From an uncultured Bacillota bacterium (GTDB taxonomy: Bacteria > Bacillota > Clostridia > Peptostreptococcales > Anaerovoracaceae): DNA of 64,000 nt. This document shows, one piece after another, positions 63,347 through 64,000 of the stretch. The notes under the pieces were generated by a model. The model did not search any database, was not told the DNA's origin, and was given only the letters and a program-made list of their open reading frames with translations. A program made the position numbers and the translations under genes. Where the stretch lies: positions 31,770 through 95,769 of the forward strand of contig CAKMKG010000027.1 in assembly GCA_927441425.1 (NCBI GenBank), written 5' to 3'. How positions within the stretch are numbered: position 1 is the first letter of the stretch; the number at the start of each line of letters is the position of its first letter.

Positions 63347-63422
63347 GTCCCTACGGGACTCCTACGCAAGCGAAGCTTGCTACGCTGTCCATTTTGTCAC
63401 TGCGGCTGAAGCCGCGACAAAA
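63347..63422 (+). other. Three small GC-rich hairpins between rrn P1 and P2
   Basis: GTCCC-TAC-GGGAC (63347-63359), GCAAGC-GAA-GCTTGC (63366-63380) and TTTTGTC-GCGGC-TGAA-GCCGC-GACAAAA (63392-63422) follow one another. No gene is seen in 62,955-63,951. Confidence 0.55.
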
Positions 63423-63477
63423 GGGCGTCGGGCTTGATAGTATGGTAAAAAAAGATGAAATAATTGTTGAAAATTAG

Positions 63478-63506
63478 TTGACAGAAACATGCATCTTTGA
63501 TACTAT
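63478..63506 (+). promoter_or_regulatory. rrn promoter P2
   Basis: TTGACA (63478-63483) and TACTAT (63501-63506) have a 17-base spacer. Confidence 0.75.
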
Positions 63507-63604
63507 GATTAAGCACCTCTTGAACCGGACAAAGCGCCGGAGCGAGGGGGTCGATTCGAAAAAACTTGGTTTCGAAAGAAACCGAAAAAAGTTTAAAAAA
63601 CGGG

Positions 63605-63633
63605 TTGACAAGAAGCCGCAAGAGCGATATACT
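63605..63633 (+). promoter_or_regulatory. rrn promoter P3
   Basis: TTGACA (63605-63610) and TATACT (63628-63633) have a 17-base spacer. It is the promoter nearest to 16S, about 310 bases upstream of the mature end. Confidence 0.8.
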
Positions 63634-63951
63634 TTAAAAGTTCGCTAAACGCGGAAGCCTTGAAGAAAGGCATGTACCTTGATAACTCCATAGTGCAGAA
63701 ATTTAGTCAAAGAGAACCGTAAAGGATCTCTAAAAACTAAAGTACAAATTCAATCAGCAATGATTGGTAAGACAAATTCAAACTTGTTTGAAGGAGTCAA
63801 CGTACAATTCTTTGAGAAAAAGAAAAACAATAATTCTGAGATTCGTATGCCATATGAAAATATGCAAATGAAAATTAGAAACAAAGCGAAACGCATCGCG
63901 TTTTACTGAGCAAGATTTAATCGCCTGAATTCGTTCAGGTCTTAAATACCA
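63634..63951 (+). other. 16S rRNA leader
   Basis: This A-rich transcribed leader has no reading frame. Near its end lies a perfect CCTGAA-TTCG-TTCAGG hairpin (63924-63939), preceded by AAACGC-ATC-GCGTTT (about 63,890-63,904). These probably belong to the processing or antitermination region. Confidence 0.6.

Positions 63952-64000
<49 letters not shown>

Overview
The window reads as one end of an integrated prophage (1 to about 14,715) joined to the chromosome of an anaerobic, spore-forming member of the Clostridia (about 14,715 to 64,000). Pointers to the host are pyruvate:ferredoxin oxidoreductase, a clostridial single-cluster ferredoxin, a flavodiiron-rubredoxin-reductase fusion, SpoIIID, an arginine deiminase pathway, strong GGAGG-type ribosome binding sites and TTG starts. 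A family such as Anaerovoracaceae would fit, but that is a guess. The prophage is visibly richer in A+T than the host DNA, and the composition changes at the junction.

Prophage (1-14,715). This is a siphovirus-type late operon in canonical order: terminase large subunit (cut by the window edge), portal, minor head protein, scaffold, capsid, four head-tail joining and tail-completion genes, tail tube, tail chaperone with a programmed -1 frameshift, tape measure, distal tail protein, tail-associated protein, fiber, two tiny genes and a BhlA-like holin. Two cargo units interrupt it: a self-contained promoter / 31-residue membrane peptide / terminator cassette (6197-6398), and a HEPN-like gene (12998-13618) between the lysis end and the integrase. 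The tyrosine integrase faces leftward and abuts the 5' half of a tRNA-Gly gene, the likely attachment site.

Chromosome, first part (14,970-26,898). This holds a patatin-like lipase, a stretch with four DnaA-box-like 9-mers, a ferredoxin, a cupin with overlapping palindromes upstream, threonine aldolase, CTP synthase with a structured leader, the flavodiiron fusion, two cyclic-di-GMP genes (a GGDEF-EAL protein and a GGDEF protein) and spoIIID.

Arginine and pyrimidine precursors (27,032-40,150). argC-argJ-argB-argD-carA-carB form one operon behind a consensus promoter and a palindrome resembling an ArgR operator. They make ornithine and carbamoyl phosphate. argF lies 3.3 kb further on, behind mreB, an rRNA methyltransferase and a DUF1836 gene. 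An amidase without a signal peptide follows.

Sugar operon (40,930-51,454). A ROK repressor is divergent from a seven-gene operon: Gfo/Idh dehydrogenase, glutamine-amidotransferase-like protein, permease, binding lipoprotein, a permease fused to a double ABC ATPase, a ROK-fold kinase-like protein and a PIG-L deacetylase. It looks like uptake and catabolism of an N-acylated sugar of unknown identity.

Last part (51,512-64,000). This holds a MocR-type regulator that lacks the PLP lysine, arginine deiminase and carbamate kinase (no arcB or arcD beside them), an AI-2E transporter, a U32 peptidase, pyruvate:ferredoxin oxidoreductase, and the leader of a ribosomal RNA operon with three tandem promoters and the first bases of 16S rRNA. 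A palindromic repeat of about 95 bp occurs twice, in opposite orientation, after mreB and after the pyruvate:ferredoxin oxidoreductase gene.
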